Made by a program: the position numbers and the translations under genes. A stretch of DNA of 64,000 bases from Anaerolineae bacterium (GTDB taxonomy: Bacteria; Desulfobacterota; Desulfobacteria; Desulfobacterales; ETH-SRB1). Each line of letters starts with the position of its first letter. Position 1 is the stretch's first letter. The stretch is from contig DATKWZ010000037.1 in assembly GCA_035529315.1 (NCBI GenBank), positions 1 to 64,000 on the forward strand. The letters run 5' to 3'. Below the pieces are notes generated by a model. That model searched no databases. It was not told the origin of the DNA and saw only the letters and a list, made by a program, of their open reading frames with translations. This document shows, one piece after another, positions 33,896 to 43,483 of this stretch.

Positions 33896-35722
33896 ATGTG
33901 CGGAATTTTTGGATATAATGGCATAGAACAGGACGGGGTGAAAAAAATATTGGAAGGTATCCACAGGCTTGAACATCGCGGATATGATTCTATGGGCATA
34001 GCATTTTTAACCGGTGATAAGGTTGAGTGTTTTAAAGTAGCTGAAGATGAAAAGGCTGGTTTTGATATAAAAGATCTGGCTAAAAAAATCCCCGACAAAA
34101 AAGTGATTTGCAACATTGGAATTGGCCACACCAGATGGGCGACTTATGGCGGAAAGACTGTAAAAAATGCTCATCCGCATTTTAGTAATGGTTTGTTTAT
34201 TGTTCATAATGGTAATGTTGAAAATTTTGAGACATTAAAAAAAGAAATAGACACCCACACGCTTTATTCAGAAACTGATTCTGAAGTTATTGTTAAGCTG
34301 ATCGATAAGATATATCAGGAAACCGGCGACTTAGTGAAGTCGATCGAGAAGGTTATGAGGATGCTTGTTGGGGCTAATGCAATACTTCTTATGAGTAAAA
34401 ATCATCCGGATCAATTGTTTGCGGCTAATAAAGGGGGAACAATACTTTTGGGGAAATCTGATTCCGGAGTTATTATTGCTTCCGATCCAGCAGCGTTTGA
34501 AGGCAACCATATTATTAAGAAAAGAAACCTTGGGACAAATGAAGTAGCAGTTATACATTCAGATTCCTGGGATATCATCGCCAAAGAAGTTGTTGCTATT
34601 GAGAAGGATTATTTTCAGGACATTGGTAAAAATGGCTGTGATTTTTATATGGAAAAAGAAATATTTGAGCAAGGCGCAGTATTGCAGGGAACAATGAGCG
34701 GACGTTTGATTCCTGACAAAGGCAATACTCGCCTTGGGGGCATAAATGAAATAGCAAGGGAACTAAGAAATGTGGAAACATTTCATTTTGTTGGGTGTGG
34801 CACAGCCTATAATGCCTGCTCATACGCCGCGTTGCTTTTTAATCGTTTTGGCATAGCATCCCGCGCCTGGATCGCTTCTGAATTTTGTTATTCTCATCCG
34901 GTATTTGGCCCGAATGATGCTTTTTTCTTTATTTCTCAATCCGGAGAAACAGCAGATACCATTGAAGTGCTTGAGGAAATACAAATAAAGGGAAATATCT
35001 GCCTTGGTATAGTAAACGTTCCGGACAGCAAAATTGCTCGCTTAACTGAGGCTGGCGTTTATATCAGGGCAGGCAAAGAAAAAGGCGTTGCTTCAACAAA
35101 AGCATTTACAGCTCAGTTGGTTACCATAGTGCTGCTGGCAATATATTTGGCCCGGCAAAGAAAGATGACGATAGATACGGGCATGGGAATTATTGAAGAA
35201 CTTATGCTTATCCCGGAAAAAATCGAAAAAGTTCTTAAACAGAAAAATAAAATAAAGCGGTTGGCGAAGAAATATAAAGAGTTTAAAAATTATTATTTTT
35301 TAGGTCGATATTTTAATTCAGTTGTAGCTCAGGAAGGAAGCCTTAAGCTTAAAGAAATTTCTTATATGCATGCTGAAAGCTATCCCCTGGGAGAGATGAA
35401 ACATGGCCCCCTGGCTTTAATTGACCCTTCCTTTTGCAGTGTTGTCATCATTCCCAATGATTCCGTACATTCAAAAGGGGTGGTTAATGTTCGAGAAATA
35501 AAGGGAAGGAACGGTGTTGTTATAGCAGTTGTTACGGAAGGCAATAGTTTTGAATTAGCAGATGATATTATTGAGATTCCTGAGATTAGACCAAGGTATG
35601 AATATTTATATCCAATAATAGCCGCAATTCCTTTGCAGCTATTTTCTTATTACATGGCATTAGAGTTAAATTGCAATCCTGATAAACCAAGAAATTTAGC
35701 AAAAACTGTGACAGTTGGATAA
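33896..35722 (+). CDS. glmS: Glutamine--fructose-6-phosphate aminotransferase
   Basis: It makes glucosamine-6-phosphate, the first step toward UDP-GlcNAc (608 aa). The N-terminal glutamine amidotransferase domain has the nucleophile Cys2 (MCGIFGY), HRGYDSMG and GHTRWATYGG. Two SIS isomerase domains follow (FVGCGTAYNA, ISQSGETADT; YFLGRYFNSVVAQEG), and the sequence ends NLAKTVTVG as in the family. AAGGAG precedes the start. No glmS ribozyme is recognisable upstream. Confidence 0.97.
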   Translation: MCGIFGYNGIEQDGVKKILEGIHRLEHRGYDSMGIAFLTGDKVECFKVAEDEKAGFDIKDLAKKIPDKKVICNIGIGHTRWATYGGKTVKNAHPHFSNGLFIVHNGNVENFETLKKEIDTHTLYSETDSEVIVKLIDKIYQETGDLVKSIEKVMRMLVGANAILLMSKNHPDQLFAANKGGTILLGKSDSGVIIASDPAAFEGNHIIKKRNLGTNEVAVIHSDSWDIIAKEVVAIEKDYFQDIGKNGCDFYMEKEIFEQGAVLQGTMSGRLIPDKGNTRLGGINEIARELRNVETFHFVGCGTAYNACSYAALLFNRFGIASRAWIASEFCYSHPVFGPNDAFFFISQSGETADTIEVLEEIQIKGNICLGIVNVPDSKIARLTEAGVYIRAGKEKGVASTKAFTAQLVTIVLLAIYLARQRKMTIDTGMGIIEELMLIPEKIEKVLKQKNKIKRLAKKYKEFKNYYFLGRYFNSVVAQEGSLKLKEISYMHAESYPLGEMKHGPLALIDPSFCSVVIIPNDSVHSKGVVNVREIKGRNGVVIAVVTEGNSFELADDIIEIPEIRPRYEYLYPIIAAIPLQLFSYYMALELNCNPDKPRNLAKTVTVG

Positions 35723-35803
35723 AAAATATGCCGAAATTGACCTAAACTAAAAAGGATGTTTTGTAAAGGTCTCCCCTGCCCTTGGCCTGAGGGGCAAGGG
35801 GCT

Positions 35804-36766
35804 CTATAATAGACTAAAACAATATCGTGTTGCGGACAGAAACTTCTTTACCAGACGGATAATATCTTCCAACTGCTCGGGCTTTTTCCATGCAACCCTT
35901 GAATCAGCCTTAAACCAGGTCATTTGACGTTTTGCATATCTTCTTGTGTCCCGCTTAAGGGTCGACAATGCCTCATCCCATGAAAGACGACCCTTTATAT
36001 AATCGGTAATATGGCGATAGCCGATCGACTGCATAGACTTGAGGTTTTCCGAATAGCCCTTGTCAAGAAGCCACTTAACCTCATCTACAAGTCCTGCGTC
36101 AATCATTGCGTCAACTCTGGAGTTAATGCGATCATACAGGATTTCTCTGCTCATATTCAAACCAATGGTCAAAACTTTAAATGGCTCATCCGCAAACCTG
36201 TGCTCTTCATGGCATTCTGATATGCTCTTTCCGGTTATCTCATATACCTCCAGAGCCCTTATTATCCTGTATGCATCATTAGGGTGTATATTTTCGGCCG
36301 CTGTTGGATCGCATTTGCTCAGCCGCTTGTGAAGAAAAGCTGCGCCATGGACCGCCGCCTCCCCTTTCATGCGCTCACGGACATTTACATCCCCGCCTTT
36401 TACTGGACCTGTAAACAGGCCATGTAATAGCGCCTTGACATAAAATCCAGTACCTCCCGCAACAAATGAAACAATATCCTGCCTGTCAAGTTTAATGATA
36501 GTTTCACGCGCCATCTTTGCATACATGGCTGCATCAAAGGGTTCGTCAGGATCAATAATATCGATCATATGGTGTTTAACACGGGCCTGTTCATCAGGGG
36601 TCGGCTTTGCCGTGCCTATATCCATATATCTGTATATCTGCATTGAGTCCGCGTTTATAATCTCGCCATTAAATTTTCCGGCGATTTCAAGGGCCGCAGA
36701 TGTCTTGCCGACCCCGGTGGGACCGCAAATTACAATCACCTTTGGTTTTGGTTTGTTAGTGTTCAC
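35804..36766 (-). CDS. miaA: tRNA dimethylallyltransferase
   Basis: It transfers an isopentenyl group to A37 of tRNAs reading codons that start with U (320 aa). The P-loop GPTGVGKTS, the substrate site NADSMQIYRYMDIGTAKP and the tRNA-binding RYAKRQMTWFK are present. The start is GTG at 36766 with AAGG upstream. It is convergent with glmS; the gap of about 80 bases has GC-rich inverted sequence but no clear T-run terminator. Confidence 0.95.
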   Translation of the reverse strand: MNTNKPKPKVIVICGPTGVGKTSAALEIAGKFNGEIINADSMQIYRYMDIGTAKPTPDEQARVKHHMIDIIDPDEPFDAAMYAKMARETIIKLDRQDIVSFVAGGTGFYVKALLHGLFTGPVKGGDVNVRERMKGEAAVHGAAFLHKRLSKCDPTAAENIHPNDAYRIIRALEVYEITGKSISECHEEHRFADEPFKVLTIGLNMSREILYDRINSRVDAMIDAGLVDEVKWLLDKGYSENLKSMQSIGYRHITDYIKGRLSWDEALSTLKRDTRRYAKRQMTWFKADSRVAWKKPEQLEDIIRLVKKFLSATRYCFSLL

Positions 36767-37181
36767 AGTAAACCTTTTTGGGAACCGTTTTCATCACAGC
36801 AACTTTAGAATTATTTACATAGCGCGTAACAATAAAATGATCAATTTTTAAAAATATATCTCTCTTACAATAAGGCTCAAGCTTTTATTAAAACATTTTA
36901 TCTTGACAAAACTTTATGTTATGTACTCTATAAAAGTAACAGTTTACGGTTCACGGTTGAGATCTTTGAATTTTACCAGGAATAGTCTTGTCGTTCCCGT
37001 GGAAACGGGAATCCAGCCCCCGATTAGGTCAAGGACAAGCATTTTTAAGTCGTTATGGATTCCGGCCGGAATGACAAAAACGAACCAACTGTTAACTGTG
37101 AACAGTTACCTATAAAAATTTGTCGCAAGCGCAAGACAAAGGTCTTGCCTTTTTTTATGCGACCAACAGGAGCCATTTTGT
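36767..37181. other. Intergenic region upstream of the Hdr operon
   Basis: It contains a MITE-like element (36936-37109). TTGACA at 36903-36908 has only a weak -10 (TCTATA) 18 bases on. No gene is seen. Confidence 0.5.
36936..37109. repeat. MITE-like element with GTTnAC inverted ends
   Basis: The left end gtaacagtttacggttcac and the complement of the right end, gtaactgttcacagttaac, match at most positions. The interior carries gttcccgtggaaacgggaat and ggattccggccggaatgaca. Confidence 0.6.
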
Positions 37182-38954
37182 ATGGTATTTAATGTTTTAC
37201 TTTATACATCCCTGTTTGTCTTCATCTTCGGCCTTATCTACAGGATTAGCACCTGGTTCTCCTGGAAAATCGGCATTTCATCCGGAGATATCGGCAAGTC
37301 CGAAAGACTGGCTGCGGCTTTTAAAGGTATGCTGGGAGTTATTTTCAGCGCAAAAATCCTTATCCTTATTAAGGTATTTATCCTTGATGTGGTGTTTCAA
37401 AAAAGGATTCTCAAAGAGGATTTTCTCCGCTGGGCCATGCATATGCTCATATACACAGGTTTTATGTTATTACTGCTCATGCATGCGCTTGACGAGCATA
37501 TAACCGCCTCTCTGTTCAGTGAATATTACTCCACATTAAATCCATTTCTTTTTCTGCGAAATTTTTTTGGCATCATGGTAATTGCAGGGCTTGCGATCGC
37601 CATATACCGGCGCTTTATCCTGAAGGTACCTCGCCTGAAGACAAACAGCATGGATTATTATGCCATAATTATTCTTGTCGTTATTATGATTTCCGGTTTT
37701 TTTCTTGAAGCAACAAAAATCACATCTATCTCTGATTTTGAAAGAATGGTAAATGAGTTCTCAGATGTGGATGAAGAAAAGGATCTCATAGCGCTTGAAA
37801 GTCTGTGGGTCCATGAATTTGGAACTGTTTCTCCGGATCTTAAGGAGCCCTTTGAGCAAAAGCTGCTTGAACATGGCCGTGAAATCCACGAAACAAATTG
37901 CGCTTCCTGTCATTCTTCTCCAAAATGGGCAGCTGCAGGATATGCTCTGGCCAATATTCTAAATCCAATAGCCTTAAGCCTGGACAGGGCAAAAGGCCCC
38001 AACATTCTATGGTATATTCATATACTGGTCTGCTTTTTCGGGCTGGCATATCTTCCGTTCAGCAAAATGTTTCACATAATCGCCGGCCCCATAAGTTTAC
38101 TTACCAATGCTGTTATGGAAAAGGAAAGCTCACATCCTGCAAATATTGCGACAAGACAGGTGATGGAGCTGGATGCATGTACCCATTGCGGAACCTGCAG
38201 CCTTGGATGTTCCGCTGCAACGGCATTTGACGCTTTGGGCAATGAAAATATTCTGCCGTCGGAAAAGATGGTTTCTCTAAAGAGTTTAATTGCCGGGCAA
38301 AAACTAAGTTCTGAAAAGATGAAAGCCGTCCAGGAGGGGATTTGCCTTTGCACGAATTGCGATCGATGCACCGTGGTTTGTCCTGTAGGAATCAATCTTA
38401 AGGAATTATGGCTTAACGTGCGAGAGGATTTAATCCAAAAAGGATATCCTGAACCGCTGCTCCTTTCCCCCTTTTCTTTTGCCAGAGGCTTAAACCGTTA
38501 TGATATACCGGCTGACAAGTATTATAAACCTGTTGAGGCCGCAAAACAGGCAGTGGCAGGAAAATTTGATTCGCTGATTAAGCAAAGCCCTCTGGTTCTC
38601 AATGGTGGGGGTATCAAGGAATTTAATCAACTATCCAAAGACAATACATTTGCATATTGCTTTAGCTGCCGGAACTGCACCAGCATATGTCCCGTGGTAT
38701 GCAGTTTTGATAAACCTGAAGAGGCGCTGGGACTGCTGCCGCATCAAATTATGCGCTGTCTCGGCCTTGGCCTTGTTGAAATGGCATCAGGCGCAAGCAT
38801 GATATGGAACTGTTCGACCTGTTATCAATGCCAGGAACACTGTCCACAGAACGTAAATGTCACGGATCTTTTTTTTCAATTGAAAAATATAGCTGTCAAA
38901 AATGTAAAAAAAGCATCAAACGAAAAAGAATTATCACAACGACATGAAACTTAA
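37182..38954 (+). CDS. Membrane-anchored HdrC/HdrE-like iron-sulfur protein with c-type heme motif
   Basis: A 590-aa protein. Five NarI/HdrE-like transmembrane segments (about residues 3-165) come first. A periplasm-type loop with CASCH, a c-type heme site (about 240), follows, then a sixth membrane segment (about 270-300). The cytoplasmic part has four [4Fe-4S] motifs arranged as two HdrC-like pairs: CTHCGTCSLGC with CTNCDRCTVVCP, and CFSCRNCTSICP with CSTCYQCQEHCP. It is first of the Hdr operon, followed by hdrB. It probably links quinone or periplasmic cytochrome c to the cytoplasmic Hdr complex, in the manner of DsrMK or Tmc/Hmc subunits. Confidence 0.85.
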   Translation: MVFNVLLYTSLFVFIFGLIYRISTWFSWKIGISSGDIGKSERLAAAFKGMLGVIFSAKILILIKVFILDVVFQKRILKEDFLRWAMHMLIYTGFMLLLLMHALDEHITASLFSEYYSTLNPFLFLRNFFGIMVIAGLAIAIYRRFILKVPRLKTNSMDYYAIIILVVIMISGFFLEATKITSISDFERMVNEFSDVDEEKDLIALESLWVHEFGTVSPDLKEPFEQKLLEHGREIHETNCASCHSSPKWAAAGYALANILNPIALSLDRAKGPNILWYIHILVCFFGLAYLPFSKMFHIIAGPISLLTNAVMEKESSHPANIATRQVMELDACTHCGTCSLGCSAATAFDALGNENILPSEKMVSLKSLIAGQKLSSEKMKAVQEGICLCTNCDRCTVVCPVGINLKELWLNVREDLIQKGYPEPLLLSPFSFARGLNRYDIPADKYYKPVEAAKQAVAGKFDSLIKQSPLVLNGGGIKEFNQLSKDNTFAYCFSCRNCTSICPVVCSFDKPEEALGLLPHQIMRCLGLGLVEMASGASMIWNCSTCYQCQEHCPQNVNVTDLFFQLKNIAVKNVKKASNEKELSQRHET

Positions 38955-39032
38955 GTTAATAAGCTTTAGCTTTTTAAACTTTATCTGTTTCGTGCTTTCG
39001 TGTTTTCGTGATTAAATAAAGGTTGAAACAAG

Positions 39033-39932
39033 ATGATCAAATATGCATTATTTTTGGGATGCAATATACCGGCAAGGGTAAGCTGGTATGAAGATTCTTC
39101 CAGAGCGGTTTTAAAGAACCTGGGCGTGGAGCTGATTGACATCCGAGGCTTTAACTGCTGCGGCTATCCCCTGAAAAATATCGACCAAAGAGCATATATT
39201 CTGTCTTCAGCAAAAAACCTGGCATTGGCTGAAAAGCAAGGCCTGAACATACTGACTCTGTGCAAATGCTGTTTCGGAAGCCTGAAAAAGGTTGAATATC
39301 TTCTCAAAGAGGATTCAAATCTGCGGCAGGATATAAACCGCTTGCTCGCTGATAGTGGCTTGAAATATGAGGGCAACATCGCTGTAAAACATTTTCTTTC
39401 GGTCCTTTATCATGATGTGGGTATTGATGCCATAAAAAGCAGGTTGTCCGGTTCATATAAAGATCTCAGAATCGCCGCCCATTATGGATGCCATGCCCTG
39501 CGTCCCAGCAGAATCACCCGGTTTGACGATCCAGTTGCGCCAACTATATTTGATGAGCTGGTGGAGATAACCGGCGCCATATCTGTTGACTGGCCCCAAA
39601 AACTGGAATGCTGCGGAGCCCCTTTAACAGGCATAAATGATGATATCTCGATTAATTTGACAAAAAAGAAGGTGTTGGATGCTAAAAAATCAGGCGCCGA
39701 CTACCTGTGCACTGCCTGTCCGTTCTGCCATCTGCAATTCGATACTATTCAAAAGAAGGTGGCTTCTAACAACGGAAACAGCGAATATCTTGCCCCTGTT
39801 CTTTATTCCCAGCTTCTTGGGCTGTGCATGGGCATTGATCAGGAGACTCTTGGAATCAATAAAAACAAACTTGATATCAACGAAATTAAATCTTTTATAG
39901 ATTCAGCCACAGACCCACATAGACCCACATAA
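39033..39932 (+). CDS. hdrB: Heterodisulfide reductase subunit B homologue
   Basis: A 299-aa catalytic-type subunit with two CCG domains. Cysteine motifs include [38 protein letters not shown] and CPFCHLQ. These are ligands of the paired noncubane [4Fe-4S] clusters that cleave a disulfide in HdrB. In a sulfate reducer the likely substrate is a DsrC-type disulfide or trisulfide rather than CoM-S-S-CoB. The last ten residues (SATDPHRPT) and the stop are encoded by an intergenic inverted repeat. Confidence 0.92.
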   Translation: MIKYALFLGCNIPARVSWYEDSSRAVLKNLGVELIDIRGFNCCGYPLKNIDQRAYILSSAKNLALAEKQGLNILTLCKCCFGSLKKVEYLLKEDSNLRQDINRLLADSGLKYEGNIAVKHFLSVLYHDVGIDAIKSRLSGSYKDLRIAAHYGCHALRPSRITRFDDPVAPTIFDELVEITGAISVDWPQKLECCGAPLTGINDDISINLTKKKVLDAKKSGADYLCTACPFCHLQFDTIQKKVASNNGNSEYLAPVLYSQLLGLCMGIDQETLGINKNKLDINEIKSFIDSATDPHRPT

Positions 39933-39979
39933 ACAAGATAAAGAAAGTAAAGTGTTTGTCCTTGTGTGTCTGTGGCTGA
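39903..39979. repeat. Inverted repeat at the hdrB-hdrA junction
   Basis: tcagccacagac (39903-39914) and gtctgtggctga (39968-39979) are exact complements. The left arm lies inside the hdrB reading frame, 18 bases before its stop. Confidence 0.7.
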
Positions 39980-40008
39980 GAATTAATAATAACTTTAGGA
40001 ACATAAAG

Positions 40009-43000
40009 ATGTCGGAAAATAAAACAGGCTCGGTTATGGTGATAGGCGCGGGAATCGCCGGAATGCAGGCAGCATTGGATCTGGCTGATTCCGGTTATTA
40101 TGTCTATCTTGTGGAAAGGTCAAGCTCGATCGGCGGCATGATGTCGCAGCTTGATAAGACCTTTCCCACCAATGACTGCGCAATGTGAGTTATCTCACCT
40201 AAACTGGTCGAGGTCGGCCGGCACATCAACATTGAGCTGCTTACCCTTTCCGAGGTAAACTCGGTTTCCGGCAAGCAGGGGAATTTTGAGGTAAACATAA
40301 CGCAGCACCCGCGTTATGTTGATCCTGACAGGTGTATTGCGTGCGGCCTTTGTGCAGAAAAATGCCCTAAAAAAGTACCTGCTGAGCATGATGAAGGATT
40401 GGGCATGCGCAAAGCCATCTATGTGAAGTATCCACAGGCTGTTCCTTTAAAATACGCCATTGACGCAAAAAATTGCATCTACTTTAAAAAGGGGAAATGC
40501 AGAATATGCGAAAAATTCTGCCCTAACAATGCTATAAATTTTAAGGATCAAAAAAGGGAGGTTACCCTGAAAACAGGGGCAATTATCCTTGCCCTGGGCA
40601 GCAAGATCTTTGATCCGGGAACCCATGATACATACGGCTATAAAAAATCACCCAATATTGTAACAAGCCTGGAATTTGAAAGGATTTTATCATCATCCGG
40701 GCCTTATGGCGGACATCTCGTTTCCTCCCCGGACAATAATGAACCTGAAAAGATTGCCTGGCTTCAATGCGTAGGATCCAGGGATGAACGCCCGGGCTCT
40801 AAAGGATACTGCTCTGCTGTCTGCTGCACCTATGCTGTTAAACAGGCCATGCTGGCCAAGGAACATACTAAAAAAAATCTGGATGCAGCTATTTTCTATA
40901 TAGACATCCGTACAAACGGAAAGGACTTTGAGAAATATTATAACCGGGCAAAGGATGAGGCCGGCGTACGTTTCATTAAATCGAAAATTACAAACATTAC
41001 AGAACTTGATGGAAAGCACCTTATATCCTATGTGGATGAAGCAGGCAAAAGAATCGAAGAATTATTCGACATGGTAGTATTGTCTGTAGGGCTCGGAGTA
41101 TCAGGAGAAGCCGTAAATCTTGCCCAAAAACTGGACATAAAACTTAATCATTACGGCTTTGCGGGCTCCGGCAGTTTTGAGCCTGTTGCCAGCTCCAGAC
41201 CTGGCATCTATGTTTGTGGCGCATTTCAGGCTCCCAAGGATATTCCGTCGTCGGTTATAGATGCCAGCGCTGCCGCAGGTCTGGCTGGAAGCAAACTGGC
41301 CGACTACAGGTGGACCCTCACAAAAACAAAACATATCCCCGAAGAAATCGATGTCCGCGGAGAACCTCCCAGAATCGGCGTGTTTGTATGCCGCTGCGGA
41401 TCAAATATCGCGGGCGTTGTTGATGTTCCAGCAGTTGTCGAATTTGCTCAAAGTCTGCCCTATGTGGTCTATGCCGAAGAAAATATGTTCAGTTGTTCTC
41501 AGGACACACAGGATAAAATCACAGAGATTATTAAAAACAAACGACTAAACAGGGTTGTTGTGGCAGCCTGTACGCCAAGAACTCATGAACCGCTTTTTCA
41601 GGAAACATTAATCAATGCTGGCATTAATAAATACCTTTTCGAGATGGCCAATATCCGCAACCAGTGCTCCTGGGTTCATAAAGATGATAAAGAAAAGGCC
41701 ACGGAAAAGGCTAAAAATCTGGTTAAAATGGCTGTGGCAAAGGTTGCCCTGCTTGCCCCTCTTGAAGAACCTTCAATGCAAATCAACCAGAATGTGCTGG
41801 TCATCGGAGGCGGAATAGCCGGCATGGTGGCAGCCAAAAATCTGGCAGACCAGGGCTACCGGATCTTTTTAATTGAAAAGGCTGATTCACTTGGCGGGCA
41901 GGCGCGTCATCTACATGAAACATGGCAAGGAGAAGACATTCAACAATATTTATCCGGTCTGATAAAAGAGGTGCAATCTGATAAAAGCACAGAGATATTT
42001 TTAAATTCCCACATAAAACAGGTGGATGGTTTTGTGGGAAATTTTAAGACAACAATCGAAAATAACAGCAAGAGCATAGTACTGGAACACGGAATAACGA
42101 TCATTGCCTCAGGCGCCTCGGAATTCGTGCCGGATCAGTATCTCTATGGCAATGACAGACGTGTTGTAACCGGGCTGGAACTCCAGCAGCGTTTCATCAA
42201 CAAAGACCCCTCGCTGACACAACTCAATACCGCGGTATTTATCCAGTGCGTTGGTTCACGCATTCCAGAGCGACCTTTTTGCTCAAAGGTCTGCTGCACA
42301 CAATCCATTAAAAGCGCCGTAAAACTCAAAGAGATTAAACCCACAATGGAGGTCTTCGTGCTATACAGGGATATGCGCCCATATGGGCTGCGAGAGGATT
42401 TGTATAGAAAGGCGCGCTCTATCGGGATTAACTTTATCCGCTACGACTTTGGCAAGGAGCTTGCCGTAGAAGCAGACAACGGAAATCTGCGGATTGCTTT
42501 CATTGATTGCGTGCTAAAGCGAAAGATGGTAATACAGCCTGACATTTTAATACTGGCCGCTGCTATTGTTCCGGAAAAAGTAAACAGGCTGGCGCAGCTT
42601 TATAAAGTAACGCAAAATGAGGATGGATTTTTTGCGGAGGCGCATGTTAAACTAAGGCCTGTTGATTTTGCAACAGGCGGAGTGTTTCTATGCGGGCTTG
42701 CTCATGCCCCTAAATCAATAGATGAATCAATAACTCAGGCCCAGGCCGCAGCATCGAGAGCTGTTACACTTTTATCCGCGAAGAGCATCTCTGCCGACGG
42801 AACAGTGGCCTGTGTGAGCCCGAACTTATGCAGCAGTTGCGGTGTTTGTGTATCAATATGCCCATATTCTGCCGCCCTGTTTAATGAAAAAAGCGGCAAG
42901 GCCGAAATTAAACCGACATTGTGCAAAGGGTGCGGTCTTTGCACCGCGTCCTGCAGATCAGGGGCTATTAATCTAAAAGGATTTGATAATGAGCAGATCT

Positions 43001-43053
43001 TTGCGCAGATATTTGCAATGAATGAAGAAGAAGGAGTTTTCAATAATGCCTGA
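40009..43053 (+). CDS. hdrA: HdrA-like flavoprotein, double length, selenocysteine-containing
   Basis: An electron-bifurcating-type flavin subunit of 1014 aa, if the in-frame TGA at 40186-40188 is read as Sec. It falls exactly where HdrA has the second conserved Cys ([17 protein letters not shown] for the usual NDCSMC-ILAPK). Order: FAD domain 1 ([12 protein letters not shown]), an inserted ferredoxin ([21 protein letters not shown]), the HdrA N-domain-like block ([15 protein letters not shown]), FAD domain 2 ([15 protein letters not shown]) and a terminal 2x[4Fe-4S] ferredoxin ([23 protein letters not shown]). The start at 40009 has AGGA. It overlaps mvhD by eight bases. Confidence 0.93.
40186..40221 (+). 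promoter_or_regulatory. UGA(Sec) codon with SECIS-like hairpin in hdrA
   Basis: The stem CTGGTC (40204-40209) pairs with GGCCGG (40216-40221) using G-U pairs. The six-base loop GAGGTC begins 21 bases after the TGA. Its GGTC resembles the E. coli fdhF SECIS loop, and the distance fits bacterial SECIS elements. Confidence 0.7.
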
Positions 43054-43483
43054 TTGGGAACCAAAAATTGTAGCTTTTCTTTGCAGCTGGTGCAGTTATG
43101 GAGCTGCCGATCTTGCCGGGGTCAGTCGTTTGCAGTATCCACCGAACTTAAGGGTTATCAGGATCCCCTGTACCGGCCGGATGAGCCCGAAGTTTATTTT
43201 AACTGCTTTCAGGCAGGGGGCTGACGGTGTCTGGGTTTCCGGGTGACATCCCGGGGAATGCCATTACCTGGAAGGTAATTATTATGCCCGCAGAAAGTTT
43301 ACACTCTTTAAAAGCCTTTTGGAACACACAGGAATTGAGTCCGGCCGGATCTTTTTTTCATGGGTCTCATCATCTGAAGCAAACAGATTTGCGCGACTTG
43401 CATCAGAAATCACCTCAAAGGTTAAGGATCTGGGGCCAAACAATAATTATATAAAACAAAGGCCTGTCAAGGTAGCATGTTAA
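43046..43483 (+). CDS. MvhD/FlxD-family [2Fe-2S] subunit, selenocysteine-containing
   Basis: A 145-aa subunit that passes electrons into HdrA. The family pattern is clear: [29 protein letters not shown], then [17 protein letters not shown]. The TGA at 43244-43246 (residue 67) replaces the cysteine of the usual GCHPGDCHY. The frame stays open for 78 further codons of good family sequence, to the TAA at 43481. The start at 43046 has AAGGAG and overlaps hdrA; the end overlaps the next gene. Known Sec counterparts are VhuD-type proteins of methanogens. Confidence 0.92.
43244..43279 (+). promoter_or_regulatory. UGA(Sec) codon with SECIS-like hairpin in mvhD
   Basis: ATTACC (43263-43268) and GGTAAT (43274-43279) form a six-pair stem with loop TGGAA, starting 16 bases after the TGA. 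The loop is less typical than that in hdrA. Confidence 0.55.

Noticed and set aside
36903-36932. TTGACA as the Hdr operon promoter
   Set aside because: The only -10 at proper spacing is TCTATA (three of six matches) and it lies about 250 bases from the gene with a repeat between, so support is too weak.
40009-43053. hdrA as a pseudogene or two separate genes because of the internal stop
   Set aside because: The stop is TGA at a conserved redox Cys, the frame is unchanged and family sequence continues at once; a hairpin follows. Sec is the better reading.
43046-43483. mvhD as truncated at 43246
   Set aside because: The HPGECHY motif and the rest of the domain follow directly in frame, as for hdrA.
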